From: Patescibacteria group bacterium | Lineage (GTDB): Bacteria; Patescibacteriota; UBA1384; XYA2-FULL-43-10; 1-14-0-10-43-13 | Assembly: GCA_022705465.1 (NCBI GenBank) | Contig: JAKJEK010000065.1 | Coordinates: forward strand, 1-5,507 | DNA length: 5,507 nucleotides | Direction of reading: 5' to 3' | In this document: positions 1-4,919 of the stretch, one piece after another | Layout: every line of letters starts with the position of its first letter | Position numbering within the stretch: position 1 is the stretch's first letter | Translations under genes and position numbers: made by a program | The notes under the pieces: generated by a model | Seen by the model: only the letters and a program-made list of their open reading frames with translations | What the model was told of the DNA's origin: nothing | Databases searched by the model: none

Positions 1-2
1 GG

Positions 3-314
3 CTATTTCTGTATCAGAAAGTCGAAGAAAAGGAGAAAATCATCAACGATCCGGCTAAAAACATGGAGCTGGAGCGTAAAGTGGTATTAGATAGACTAAA
101 TAAATTCATCGAACTCCCGAGCGATGAGGAGCCGACGATTGTTACGATCTTGGATGCGGAAAAGCTACGCAATCAACCACTGTTTCTGAAAGCTGAAAAC
201 GGGGACAAGCTCATTGTTTACGATAAAGCTAGAAAAGTTTTGCTCTATCGATACACCACCAATAAGATCATCGAATTTGACTCGATCGACATGATGCCGG
301 CAGTCGGTCAGTAG
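3..314 (+). CDS. Partial (5'-truncated) small membrane-associated protein, CPR-type conserved hypothetical
   Basis: The frame is open from the left edge (first whole codon at 3) to TAG at 312-314. The Met at 63 is therefore probably internal and the N-terminus lies outside the window. The visible 103 residues begin with a hydrophobic/aromatic stub (LFLYQ), then a charged, coiled-coil-like stretch (KVEEKEKII). A compact C-terminal domain follows, with the segments ELPSDEEPTIVTILDAEKL, AENGDKLIVYDKARKVLLYR and TNKIIEF. From memory, this arrangement (one TM, short coiled coil, then a domain with P-D/E-E-x-P-T-I and NGDK-hydrophobic-hydrophobic-Y motifs) is common among small hypothetical proteins of Patescibacteria, where its function is unknown. 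If so, the C-terminal domain would sit outside the membrane. It converges with the minus-strand gene that ends at 442 and is followed by a strong palindromic terminator. I am confident it is coding but assign no function. Confidence 0.85.
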   Translation, partial: LFLYQKVEEKEKIINDPAKNMELERKVVLDRLNKFIELPSDEEPTIVTILDAEKLRNQPLFLKAENGDKLIVYDKARKVLLYRYTTNKIIEFDSIDMMPAVGQ

Positions 315-332
315 CCAGTTGGTGCCTTCATT

Positions 333-362
333 AAAAATATGCCTTAGCTAAGGCATATTTTT
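333..362. terminator. Bidirectional intrinsic terminator (perfect 30-bp palindrome)
   Basis: The arms 333-347 (AAAAATATGCCTTAG) and 348-362 are exact reverse complements. The core folds as a GC-containing stem (ATGCC/GGCAT) flanked by A5 on one side and T5 on the other, so RNA made from either strand ends in a hairpin followed by a U run. On the plus strand the T-rich stretch continues to about 370. It lies 18 bases after the plus-strand stop at 314 and about 80 bases beyond the minus-strand stop at 442, the right place to terminate both convergent genes. Confidence 0.85.
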
Positions 363-379
363 ATTTGTTTACAGTAATT

Positions 380-430
380 CCGAGTGAATTAATGATGAAA
401 TCAGAAATTAATAGCAAACTATTAACTCGG
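380..430. repeat. Imperfect nested inverted repeat in the 3' region of the minus-strand gene
   Basis: CCGAGT at 380-385 pairs with ACTCGG at 425-430. Inside these, ATTAAT at 388-393 pairs with ATTAAT at 407-412. No T run follows on either strand, so this is a poor terminator. It could be a 3'-UTR hairpin of the minus-strand gene, or chance in AT-rich sequence. Confidence 0.3.
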
Positions 431-441
431 CACTCCTATGC

Positions 442-1437
442 TTATTTATCTGCTTGTGATCCTGCGCTTGTCTTGCGGAAAAGGCTCATAATACCAGTGA
501 CTTTACTGTTTTTGCGCTTACGCCTAAAAACCAATAGTGGGGAAAAGAAGGCCGCTCCTATCATCAGCGCCATCAACAAAATTAAGTCTGTTCTGGCGAA
601 GAAGGCAGTCGTAGCCGATATTGGCGTATTGTGTTTTTCGCCATAAGATGAGACCAGTGTTGCCGTATAGCGTCCAATAAGCAGCTTGTTTGGCTGCCAG
701 CGGGTCATCATTTTTCTAGTTGCGCTAGGCAGCACGTTTTCACTTTCTAGGGCAACTTCACCAACCTTCTTGCCCCAGAAATTGGTGATTACAATTGTCC
801 CTTCCGGTCTAATGTGGCTATTGCCCTTATTTTTCATTCTTAAGTCAAAGTCAACAAAACCATCTACTAAATTATTTATCGGACTAAAAGACTCGATTAC
901 GGCTTCTTCACGGATATCGCCGGAAACACTAACCATTACCAGAGAAACAACCTTAACGCTTGCTCCGGATTCCTTAGGCGCTCGATTGATCCGATCCATG
1001 CTAATAACAATTGAAGCGTATTTGCCACCTGGTTCAATATCTTTGGGGATAGCAATCCTAAAGTTGACGGTATTTGTTTCCTTGGGCTTCATTCGCATAC
1101 TTTTATTACTAAAAGTAATCCAGTTTGCTAAACTAAACTGATCCTTTGGTGAATTTTCTCCCAATAGTTTTACCTCGCCCTCTTCTCCGATCACCTTAAC
1201 ATTCTCAACACTCAAGGCAATAATTGCTTCTTCATCATCCTCGTTTGTAATCTTCAGAAACTGCTCAATACTTTCGCCTGGACTGCCTTTTAGTTCGAAT
1301 TTAGGCGGCACGACAGTTACTCTGCTGCTAGAACTTTGGATGTCATCTGCAGCTACTGTGGGCAGCGCGAAACTAACGGCACCCAAAAACACCATCAATG
1401 TCATCATGGATCCAAAAAACACTTTTTTCAGTGTCAT
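442..1437 (-). CDS. DUF916/WxLIP-like exported, membrane-anchored protein (paralogue A)
   Basis: 331 residues, with TAA at 442-444. The ATG at 1435-1437 is supported by a GGAGAGG Shine-Dalgarno six bases upstream. Residues 1-29 form a signal peptide (KK, then a hydrophobic core, cleavage near TVA-A). Residues about 38-160 form a first Ig-like domain with PGES, EEGEV and EPGGKYAS motifs, as in the DUF916 (WxL-interacting protein, peptidoglycan-binding) family. Residues about 170-275 form a second beta-sandwich reminiscent of DUF3324, with VDFDLRMKNKGNSHIRP, NVLP and a closing GRYTATLVSSYG strand. A TM follows at about 284-304, then a stop-transfer cluster RRKRK and a 27-residue cytoplasmic tail. 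In Firmicutes this architecture tethers WxL surface proteins to the wall. Over the HIRP...EV stretch it matches the protein encoded at 3911 in 16 of 21 residues. It is transcribed away from the cohesin-like genes from its own promoter. The fold is confident; the exact family name and partner are inferred. Confidence 0.88.
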   Translation of the reverse strand: MTLKKVFFGSMMTLMVFLGAVSFALPTVAADDIQSSSSRVTVVPPKFELKGSPGESIEQFLKITNEDDEEAIIALSVENVKVIGEEGEVKLLGENSPKDQFSLANWITFSNKSMRMKPKETNTVNFRIAIPKDIEPGGKYASIVISMDRINRAPKESGASVKVVSLVMVSVSGDIREEAVIESFSPINNLVDGFVDFDLRMKNKGNSHIRPEGTIVITNFWGKKVGEVALESENVLPSATRKMMTRWQPNKLLIGRYTATLVSSYGEKHNTPISATTAFFARTDLILLMALMIGAAFFSPLLVFRRKRKNSKVTGIMSLFRKTSAGSQADK

Positions 1438-1443
1438 TCTACA

Positions 1444-1450
1444 CCTCTCC
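1444..1450 (-). promoter_or_regulatory. Shine-Dalgarno of the minus-strand DUF916-like gene
   Basis: On the minus strand GGAGAGG (1450 down to 1444) precedes the ATG at 1437 with a six-base spacer. This fixes the start codon and agrees with the signal peptide beginning there. Confidence 0.75.
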
Positions 1451-1469
1451 GTCTAGTCGTTATCCATAG

Positions 1470-1503
1470 CTGGCCACAAATGCAGTTAAGTCCGTTGTGG
1501 CAG
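1470..1503 (-). repeat. Leader hairpin of the minus-strand DUF916-like gene
   Basis: GCCACAA at 1473-1479 is the exact reverse complement of TTGTGGC at 1495-1501. Allowing one bulged G, the stem extends to nine pairs (1470-1479 with 1495-1503) around a 15-base loop. It lies in the predicted 5' leader (transcription start about 1548, ATG 1437). No T run follows, so it is not a terminator. It could be an operator dyad or an RNA structure affecting translation or stability. Confidence 0.4.
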
Positions 1504-1554
1504 GAACGAGTCTACCGAGAACATGAAATGATAAGCTCGCAGATTCCAATATAT

Positions 1555-1583
1555 AGTATAGATCGAGGCGATTGCATAGTCAA
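1555..1583 (-). promoter_or_regulatory. Sigma70-type promoter for the minus-strand DUF916-like gene
   Basis: Read on the minus strand: -35 TTGACT (1583-1578), a 17-base spacer, then -10 TATACT (1560-1555). Each hexamer is one base from consensus and the spacer is ideal. The predicted start of transcription is near 1548, giving a leader of about 110 bases that contains the 1470-1503 hairpin. Confidence 0.65.
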
Positions 1584-1642
1584 CGACAAATTGAACGATG
1601 CGTAACCAGTTACCACTCTTGTGAACTGTCCACATAAACATA

Positions 1643-1671
1643 TTGGCAAACTTGACTATTCCCGATATAAT
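1643..1671 (+). promoter_or_regulatory. Sigma70-type promoter for the cohesin-like operon
   Basis: -35 TTGGCA at 1643-1648, a 17-base spacer, and -10 TATAAT at 1666-1671, one mismatch from consensus in total. Transcription would begin near 1678, about 84 bases before the ATG at 1762. This placement argues against a longer reading frame beginning with GTG at 1621, because the promoter would lie inside it. It is divergent from the minus-strand promoter at 1555-1583, with about 60 bases between the two -35 boxes. Confidence 0.7.
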
Positions 1672-1743
1672 TACAGAAGATGGAAAAAACTGGTAACAAA
1701 ACGTAAGCTGGGCAAATCGGCAGTTTTTGCTGAATTTGTTGCA

Positions 1744-1752
1744 TGTTATAGT
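1744..1752 (+). promoter_or_regulatory. Possible extended -10 element just before the ATG at 1762
   Basis: TG-T-TATAGT at 1744-1752 fits an extended -10 (TGnTATAAT with one mismatch). There is no convincing -35 at 16-18 bases. It would start RNA near 1759, giving an almost leaderless message for the ATG at 1762, which has no upstream Shine-Dalgarno. Confidence 0.3.
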
Positions 1753-1761
1753 GATAAATAT

Positions 1762-2322
1762 ATGGAGAGGGGCATAGCAATTATTAAGCAGCGCAAAATC
1801 GGCATATTGGCTATCAGTGTGACAGCCATAATATTTTACGGGCTTTTTCTAAAACCAAGTCCTCCAGTCAGGGTCAACCTTGAACGTTTTCATGTTGGGG
1901 CGAAAGACACAGCGCTTTCTCTCAGCGCACCTGAAGAAATTGATGGCGTAGGCAAGCGTTTCTCTATGAAAGTTGAACTTGACACCAAGGGCCATTTTAT
2001 CAATGCTGTCCAAAGCAGTATTGAGTATGACCCACGTGTACTTGAAGTTGTTAGCACAAACACTGAAAAATCGTTCTGTAAATTTTATCCTGAGAATACT
2101 TTTGATAACACTAAGGGGAAAATCAATCTATCGTGTGGTTCTCCATATCCTGGCTTTCGTGGGAAAAATACAGTGCAGACAATAGAATTTTTAGCTAAAG
2201 CTATTAAAACAACCGAAATTAAAATCGGCAGCGATAGCATGGTTTTGGCGAACGACGGCAAGGGAACAAACCTGTTAGACTCATTTGAGCAAACGACCGT
2301 AAAAATCAAAGCTACCCTATGA
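1762..2322 (+). CDS. Membrane-anchored cohesin-like domain protein
   Basis: 186 residues, ending in TGA at 2320-2322. I chose the ATG at 1762 over a GTG at 1621 because a strong promoter (1643-1671) lies between them and because 1762 puts a short basic N-terminus (KQRK) directly before the TM at residues 13-30. The anchor is uncleaved-looking, with the rest outside the membrane. Residues about 50-184 form a cohesin-like beta-sandwich of the kind seen in CPR surface proteins: FSMKVELDTKG, INAVQSSIEYDPRVLEVV, YPENTFDNTKGKI, PGFRG, and the closing motif VLANDGKGTNLL (161-172). Cohesin-type folds bind proteins or carbohydrates; the ligand here is unknown. Cys106 and Cys125 could form a disulphide. 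It overlaps the next gene by ATGA, so the two are translationally coupled. No Shine-Dalgarno precedes the ATG, but GGAGAGG lies just inside it (1764-1770), so the precise start is uncertain by a few codons. Confidence 0.85.
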   Translation: MERGIAIIKQRKIGILAISVTAIIFYGLFLKPSPPVRVNLERFHVGAKDTALSLSAPEEIDGVGKRFSMKVELDTKGHFINAVQSSIEYDPRVLEVVSTNTEKSFCKFYPENTFDNTKGKINLSCGSPYPGFRGKNTVQTIEFLAKAIKTTEIKIGSDSMVLANDGKGTNLLDSFEQTTVKIKATL

Positions 2323-3441
2323 AGCTGAATTTAAACCTTATCAGCAAAACAAAAATCATCGTTGCATCGTTTGGCATACTGTCTTTATTGTGGCCATCCT
2401 TACCGGCGCATGCAGCAAAAGGACTCATCTTATCTGCCAGCGCAGTTACTATCAAGCCCGGAGAAAAAGTTGAGATCAGGGTTGAAATTGATACGGATGG
2501 AGAAAAAATTGGTGCTGTTGAATTCAATATGAGCTTCTCCACTGAGGTATTGGAAGGTCTGGAACCAAAGCGAGGTAATGTATGCACCACCTATATTGTT
2601 GAGTCTTCAACTAGATACTCCTGCGGCAAGTCTGGCATGGATGGATTTTCTGGTCGTGGCACGATTGCCACCTTTGTTTATAAAGGCAGAGCCGTAGGTA
2701 GCACGTACATAGAACTTCGTAATTTTGTAGCCCGTTTTTGGGCCGACTGGCCAGGTAATTAGCGGTTTTAATGCAAACTACAGCTTTGTTACTGTCAGTT
2801 ATGAAGAGGGCGAGGAACCGCCCCCACCGCCTCCACCACCAGAGGAGCCACCACCTGAAGAACCACCGGCAGAGGAGCCGCCACCCGCAGAAGAGCCATC
2901 GACAGATCCCACCACTCCAACTACCCCAACTACCACCACCGAGACAAAGACAATCCAATTTCCCGATGCGAACCTATGGACGCCCAATGTCTATTCGGGC
3001 TACGAGAATAATGCTACCGATATGCCAAGTACCGGACAAACGTATGGCAGTGAGCAGCAGGTAGTTGGCAAAATCGGAGCAGAGCAAGAAGAACCGCCAA
3101 AAGTTCTAACCAAGGCTGATCAGGAGGCTACCGAACCTTCCGTAAAGGGGGCCTTCGACACTACACCTTTTCATATTAGCCTTATTCCGAGCTTGCTATT
3201 GCTGTTGCTGGTCGTCTATTTGGCAGTTAAACTTCACTTTACCGAAAAACGGCGACAGTTAGAAATCGTTCGTCTCTTTGACGATCATCTGGGAACCTTG
3301 TCTTCTTTGGAAAGTAAGACTGATCTCCTTACGCAGAAGAACGAGGAAAGCCGGGAGCGCTATATTCAAGAGCTTGAAGATGCGAAAAAACAAATGCTGG
3401 AAGAAGCGAAAGTTAATGCTCCGAAAGCCGCAAGTCAGTAG
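2319..3441 (+). CDS. Cohesin-like / Pro-rich stalk / TM / coiled-coil protein, interrupted by one frameshift
   Basis: ATG at 2319 overlaps the upstream TGA. The first frame runs to TAG at 2760-2762, but the open sequence continues one base later to TAG at 3439-3441. Removing one T from the T5 run at 2735-2739 joins both parts into 373 residues. Order: signal peptide 1-32 (cleavage PAHA-AKG); cohesin-like domain about 36-160 (VEIRVEIDTDG, IGAVEFNMSF, FSGRGTIATF) with Cys89 and Cys102 placed like the pair in the preceding protein; Pro/Glu stalk 164-205, then a Thr-rich segment; an acidic linker; TM about 286-303 (IPSLLLLLLVVYLAV); and a basic, charged cytoplasmic tail 304-373 with coiled-coil character (LESKTDLL, ERYIQELEDAKKQMLEEAK). 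It would display a cohesin-like head on a stalk and reach into the cytoplasm. The frameshift may be a sequencing or assembly error, a real mutation, or less likely programmed. A caller without correction would report 2319-2762 and 3022-3441 as separate genes. Confidence 0.8.
2735..2739 (+). other. Probable frameshift site (T5 homopolymer)
   Basis: The downstream frame has a stop at 2728-2730 and the upstream frame stops at 2760-2762, so the shift must lie between 2731 and 2759. The only homopolymer of five there is TTTTT followed by GGG. With four T the reading becomes VARFGPTGQVISGFNANYS, a natural closing strand, instead of ARFWADWPGN-stop. Confidence 0.7.
2803..2940 (+). repeat. Low-complexity Pro/Glu then Thr/Pro coding repeat (surface stalk)
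   Basis: Codons alternate between runs of CCN (Pro) and GAR (Glu), encoding imperfect EEPPPxEEPP units, then ACN/CCN codons giving PTTPTTPTTTT. Such segments are rigid, extended spacers lifting a surface domain away from the membrane. The antisense strand is correspondingly Gly/Trp rich and open, but it is only a shadow. Confidence 0.8.
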
Positions 3442-3464
3442 AAGCTTATTTCCGACATTACACA

Positions 3465-3483
3465 GATTAATGCTTATTTAATC
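3465..3483. repeat. AT-rich hairpin after the coiled-coil gene
   Basis: GATTAA (3465-3470), a seven-base loop, and TTAATC (3478-3483) form a perfect six-pair stem 24 bases after the stop at 3441. It has no following T run and is weak, so it may be a processing or 3'-end structure, not an efficient terminator. Confidence 0.3.
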
Positions 3484-3500
3484 AGATATGGCTGGCAACG

Positions 3501-3529
3501 TTGACAATAAGAAAACTTATCCTTATGAT
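3501..3529 (+). promoter_or_regulatory. Near-consensus sigma70-type promoter
   Basis: TTGACA at 3501-3506, a 17-base spacer and TATGAT at 3524-3529: a perfect -35, a -10 with one mismatch and optimal spacing. Transcription would start near 3536, about 375 bases before the ATG at 3911. It therefore drives either a long-leader message for the DUF916-like gene B and its downstream partner, or a short RNA ending at the 3570-3599 stem-loop. Confidence 0.6.
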
Positions 3530-3544
3530 GATAGTAGTTGTCAA
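3501..3544. repeat. Dyad overlapping the promoter: possible operator
   Basis: TTGACAA at 3501-3507 is the exact reverse complement of TTGTCAA at 3538-3544, centred on the promoter spacer/-10 region. A second small dyad, ATAAG-AAAA-CTTAT (3507-3520), lies within it. The right arm also supplies a perfect TTGACA -35 on the minus strand, with GATAAG 17 bases on as a poor -10. This is compatible with a repressor site, or with chance symmetry of a -35 hexamer. Confidence 0.35.
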
Positions 3545-3569
3545 ACTGCTGCTATCTGTTGATAAGTCC

Positions 3570-3607
3570 CGTCGCTGCGTAGTTCATCAAACAGCGATGT
3601 TATTTAA
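3570..3607 (+). terminator. Weak terminator-like stem-loop
   Basis: Bases 3570-3577 (CGTCGCTG) pair with 3592-3599 (CAGCGATG), eight pairs including one G-U, around a 14-base loop. It is followed by TTATTT, an imperfect U tract. It could end transcripts reading out of the cohesin-like operon, or a ~70-base RNA begun at 3536. The large loop and broken T run make it a marginal call. Confidence 0.3.
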
Positions 3608-3849
3608 AAATGAGGCCTATTGCACCCCTTGTTCTAGTTAGCTGTAATATTCTGTAAACAAGCAGGAATAAGGTTAGCAGAGGCATTTAGCTCGTTTCCT
3701 CATTTCTTTTTCTTAATCTTTCGGCCTTAAACGTGCCGGACATTTTGATTGAGGCAATGAATGTGGGGTGAGTAGTCAAATCAACCAGGAGGTTTAGTCG
3801 CACAAGAGAGTTATGGGCGATTAGTCTAGTGTATACTCATATCCAGCCT

Positions 3850-3879
3850 TTCCATACCATAGTAAATAATTTGTATAAA
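3850..3879 (+). promoter_or_regulatory. Weak candidate promoter close to the DUF916-like gene B
   Basis: TTCCAT at 3850-3855, an 18-base spacer, and TATAAA at 3874-3879. The -10 is good and the -35 poor. It would start RNA near 3886 and give a short leader of about 25 bases including the ribosome site, a more ordinary arrangement than the distant promoter at 3501. Confidence 0.3.
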
Positions 3880-3899
3880 CAACTTGGGGAATAAAATAG

Positions 3900-3905
3900 A
3901 AGGAG
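3900..3905 (+). promoter_or_regulatory. Shine-Dalgarno deciding the start at 3911
   Basis: AAGGAG at 3900-3905 with a five-base spacer to the ATG at 3911. The alternative in-frame ATG at 3884 lies upstream of this site and would add nine polar residues before the signal peptide, so 3911 is preferred. Confidence 0.85.
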
Positions 3906-3910
3906 TCAAT

Positions 3911-4852
3911 ATGCTAAGGAGAATCTTAACGGGAGCAATTGGAGCTATGGTCGTAGCTTTATCAGTCAGTACTCCCAATACGGCAACAGCCCAGCAGAGT
4001 TCCGGCAGGGGCATCACAGTTACACCGCTTTCATTCGAGCTCTATGCCAATCCTGGGGAAAGCGTAATTGAGAAAGTTAGGATCCGCAACGAGGCTGATG
4101 TTGCCGGAAGTTACCAGATTATTGTTGAAGACTTTAGAGCTGTTGGTGAAGAGGGCGAGGTAGACCTCGTCGATGACCAGTCTAATACTTCGTACTCCCT
4201 GGCTAAATGGGTGTTTCCTGAACCCAAGAGATTCACTATTGGAGCCGGAGAGGAAAAAGAAATTGTCTTTACCATCAATGTTCCCAAGAACGCTGAACCT
4301 GGTGGACACTATGCCTCAATCCTGGTCAAAATGGGTGGAGACAGTAGTGATCTAGCTGGTCAGGCGGGTGCTGCGGTTAGCACTAGAGTCGGTTCATTAA
4401 TTCTGCTCCGAGTGTCTGGCAATGTTAAGGAAGATGCAGTGGTTGAATCATTTACCACTAGCCAGAAGCGATATCAGGGCAGTCCGGTTAATTTTGACCT
4501 AAGAGTAAAAAACACTGGTAACAATCACATTAGACCAAAGGGCACCATTGTTATTACTAACATGTTTGGCCAAAAGGTTACAGAAGTTGAGTTAAATGGG
4601 CTTAACGTGTTGCCCGATGCCATCAGAAAGATGGAAACGGAATGGAAATTTAACGCCTTTTTGGCAAATAGATATACCGCCACTCTTGTCGCAACTTATG
4701 GGCAGCAAAGCAAGCCTCTCTCTGCCTCAACGTCATTCTATATTGTTCCCCAATCTCTCGTTGTTGCTCTTGGCGTATTCGGTTTTATCCTGGTCGGTAT
4801 AGTGCTTGGTCGCAAAAAGATCAAAAGAGCGCTTCACAATATGACTAAATAG
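3911..4852 (+). CDS. DUF916/WxLIP-like exported, membrane-anchored protein (paralogue B)
   Basis: 313 residues from the ATG at 3911, which has an ideal AAGGAG site, to TAG at 4850-4852. Signal peptide 1-27: LRR, a hydrophobic core, cleavage TATA-QQ. First Ig-like domain about 34-155: PGESV, AVGEEGEVDL, EPGGHYASILVKM. Second beta-sandwich about 165-272: VNFDLRVKNTGNNHIRPKG, NVLPDAIRKMETEW, NRYTATLVATYG. TM about 282-299, then a short basic tail GRKKIKRALHNMTK facing the cytoplasm. This is the signal/DUF916/DUF3324/TM/basic-tail layout of WxL-interacting proteins, in which the first domain binds peptidoglycan and the second a surface partner. It is colinear with the protein encoded at 442-1437 throughout, but has a shorter tail and a Gly/Ala-rich loop (DLAGQAGAAVST) where the other has a Lys-rich one. 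It is followed after 67 bases by another secreted protein with no terminator between, so the two are probably co-transcribed. Confidence 0.9.
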   Translation: MLRRILTGAIGAMVVALSVSTPNTATAQQSSGRGITVTPLSFELYANPGESVIEKVRIRNEADVAGSYQIIVEDFRAVGEEGEVDLVDDQSNTSYSLAKWVFPEPKRFTIGAGEEKEIVFTINVPKNAEPGGHYASILVKMGGDSSDLAGQAGAAVSTRVGSLILLRVSGNVKEDAVVESFTTSQKRYQGSPVNFDLRVKNTGNNHIRPKGTIVITNMFGQKVTEVELNGLNVLPDAIRKMETEWKFNAFLANRYTATLVATYGQQSKPLSASTSFYIVPQSLVVALGVFGFILVGIVLGRKKIKRALHNMTK

Positions 4853-4900
4853 GTTTCCTTTGTACTCGTTAAAAAGGGACCAAAGGGTGCTCTATCAATA

Positions 4901-4907
4901 GGAGAGG
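4901..4907 (+). promoter_or_regulatory. Shine-Dalgarno before the GTG-started secreted protein
   Basis: GGAGAGG at 4901-4907, identical to the site of the minus-strand DUF916-like gene. The spacer to GTG at 4920 is 12 bases, longer than usual. The in-frame codon before it, ATT at 4917, is at nine bases, so the exact start is slightly uncertain. Confidence 0.6.
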
Positions 4908-4919
4908 GATTTTATAATT

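Larger units (their letters stand above)
3442..3910. other. Non-coding region with promoter and hairpins, no convincing gene
   Basis: About 470 bases with stops in all frames. The longest ATG frame I followed on the plus strand is 24 codons (3488-3562) without a ribosome site. I see no tRNA, rRNA or CRISPR signature. It holds a GATTAA hairpin (3465-3483), a near-consensus promoter with a dyad (3501-3544), a GC stem-loop (3570-3599), and a weaker promoter close to the next gene (3850-3879). CAGGAGG at 3785-3791 looks like a Shine-Dalgarno but has no start codon 5-10 bases downstream. A regulatory leader or small RNA is possible. Confidence 0.6.

Noticed and set aside
365..1141. Plus-strand open frames opposite the DUF916-like gene
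   Set aside because: The minus-strand frame has a signal peptide, domain motifs, a TM and a paralogue in the window; the plus-strand frames are its shadows.
1621..1761. Longer N-terminus of the first cohesin-like gene from GTG 1621
   Set aside because: A near-consensus promoter (1643-1671) lies inside it. The extra 47 residues are polar and would place the TM anchor mid-protein. No ribosome site precedes 1621.
2735..2742. Programmed +1 frameshift as the preferred explanation
   Set aside because: There is no upstream Shine-Dalgarno-like stimulator, stop codon at the slip site or clear downstream structure. An extra T in the homopolymer is simpler; the programmed option is kept only as an alternative.
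2611..2987. Minus-strand open frames rich in Gly and Trp
   Set aside because: They are antisense shadows of the Pro/Glu-rich stalk codons and have no ribosome site or conserved pattern.
3028..3045. MPSTG motif resembling a sortase LPxTG signal
   Set aside because: No hydrophobic segment and basic tail follow directly. The TM is about 50 residues downstream and is followed by a long cytoplasmic coiled coil, so it is not a sorting signal.
3022..3441. Independent gene starting at ATG 3022
   Set aside because: The same frame is open and meaningful upstream to 2731 (stalk and domain end), and there is no Shine-Dalgarno before 3022. It is the 3' part of the frameshifted gene.
3488..3562. 24-codon plus-strand frame in the non-coding region
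   Set aside because: It has no ribosome site, contains the TTGACA/TATGAT promoter, and its product has no recognisable feature.
3785..3791. CAGGAGG, a strong Shine-Dalgarno-like sequence
   Set aside because: No ATG, GTG or TTG occurs at 5-10 bases, and the later ATG at 3812 meets a stop after three codons.
3442..3910. CRISPR array, tRNA or insertion-sequence remnant
   Set aside because: I found no regularly spaced repeats, no TTCGA-type T-arm with an acceptor stem, and no terminal inverted repeats with transposase remnants.
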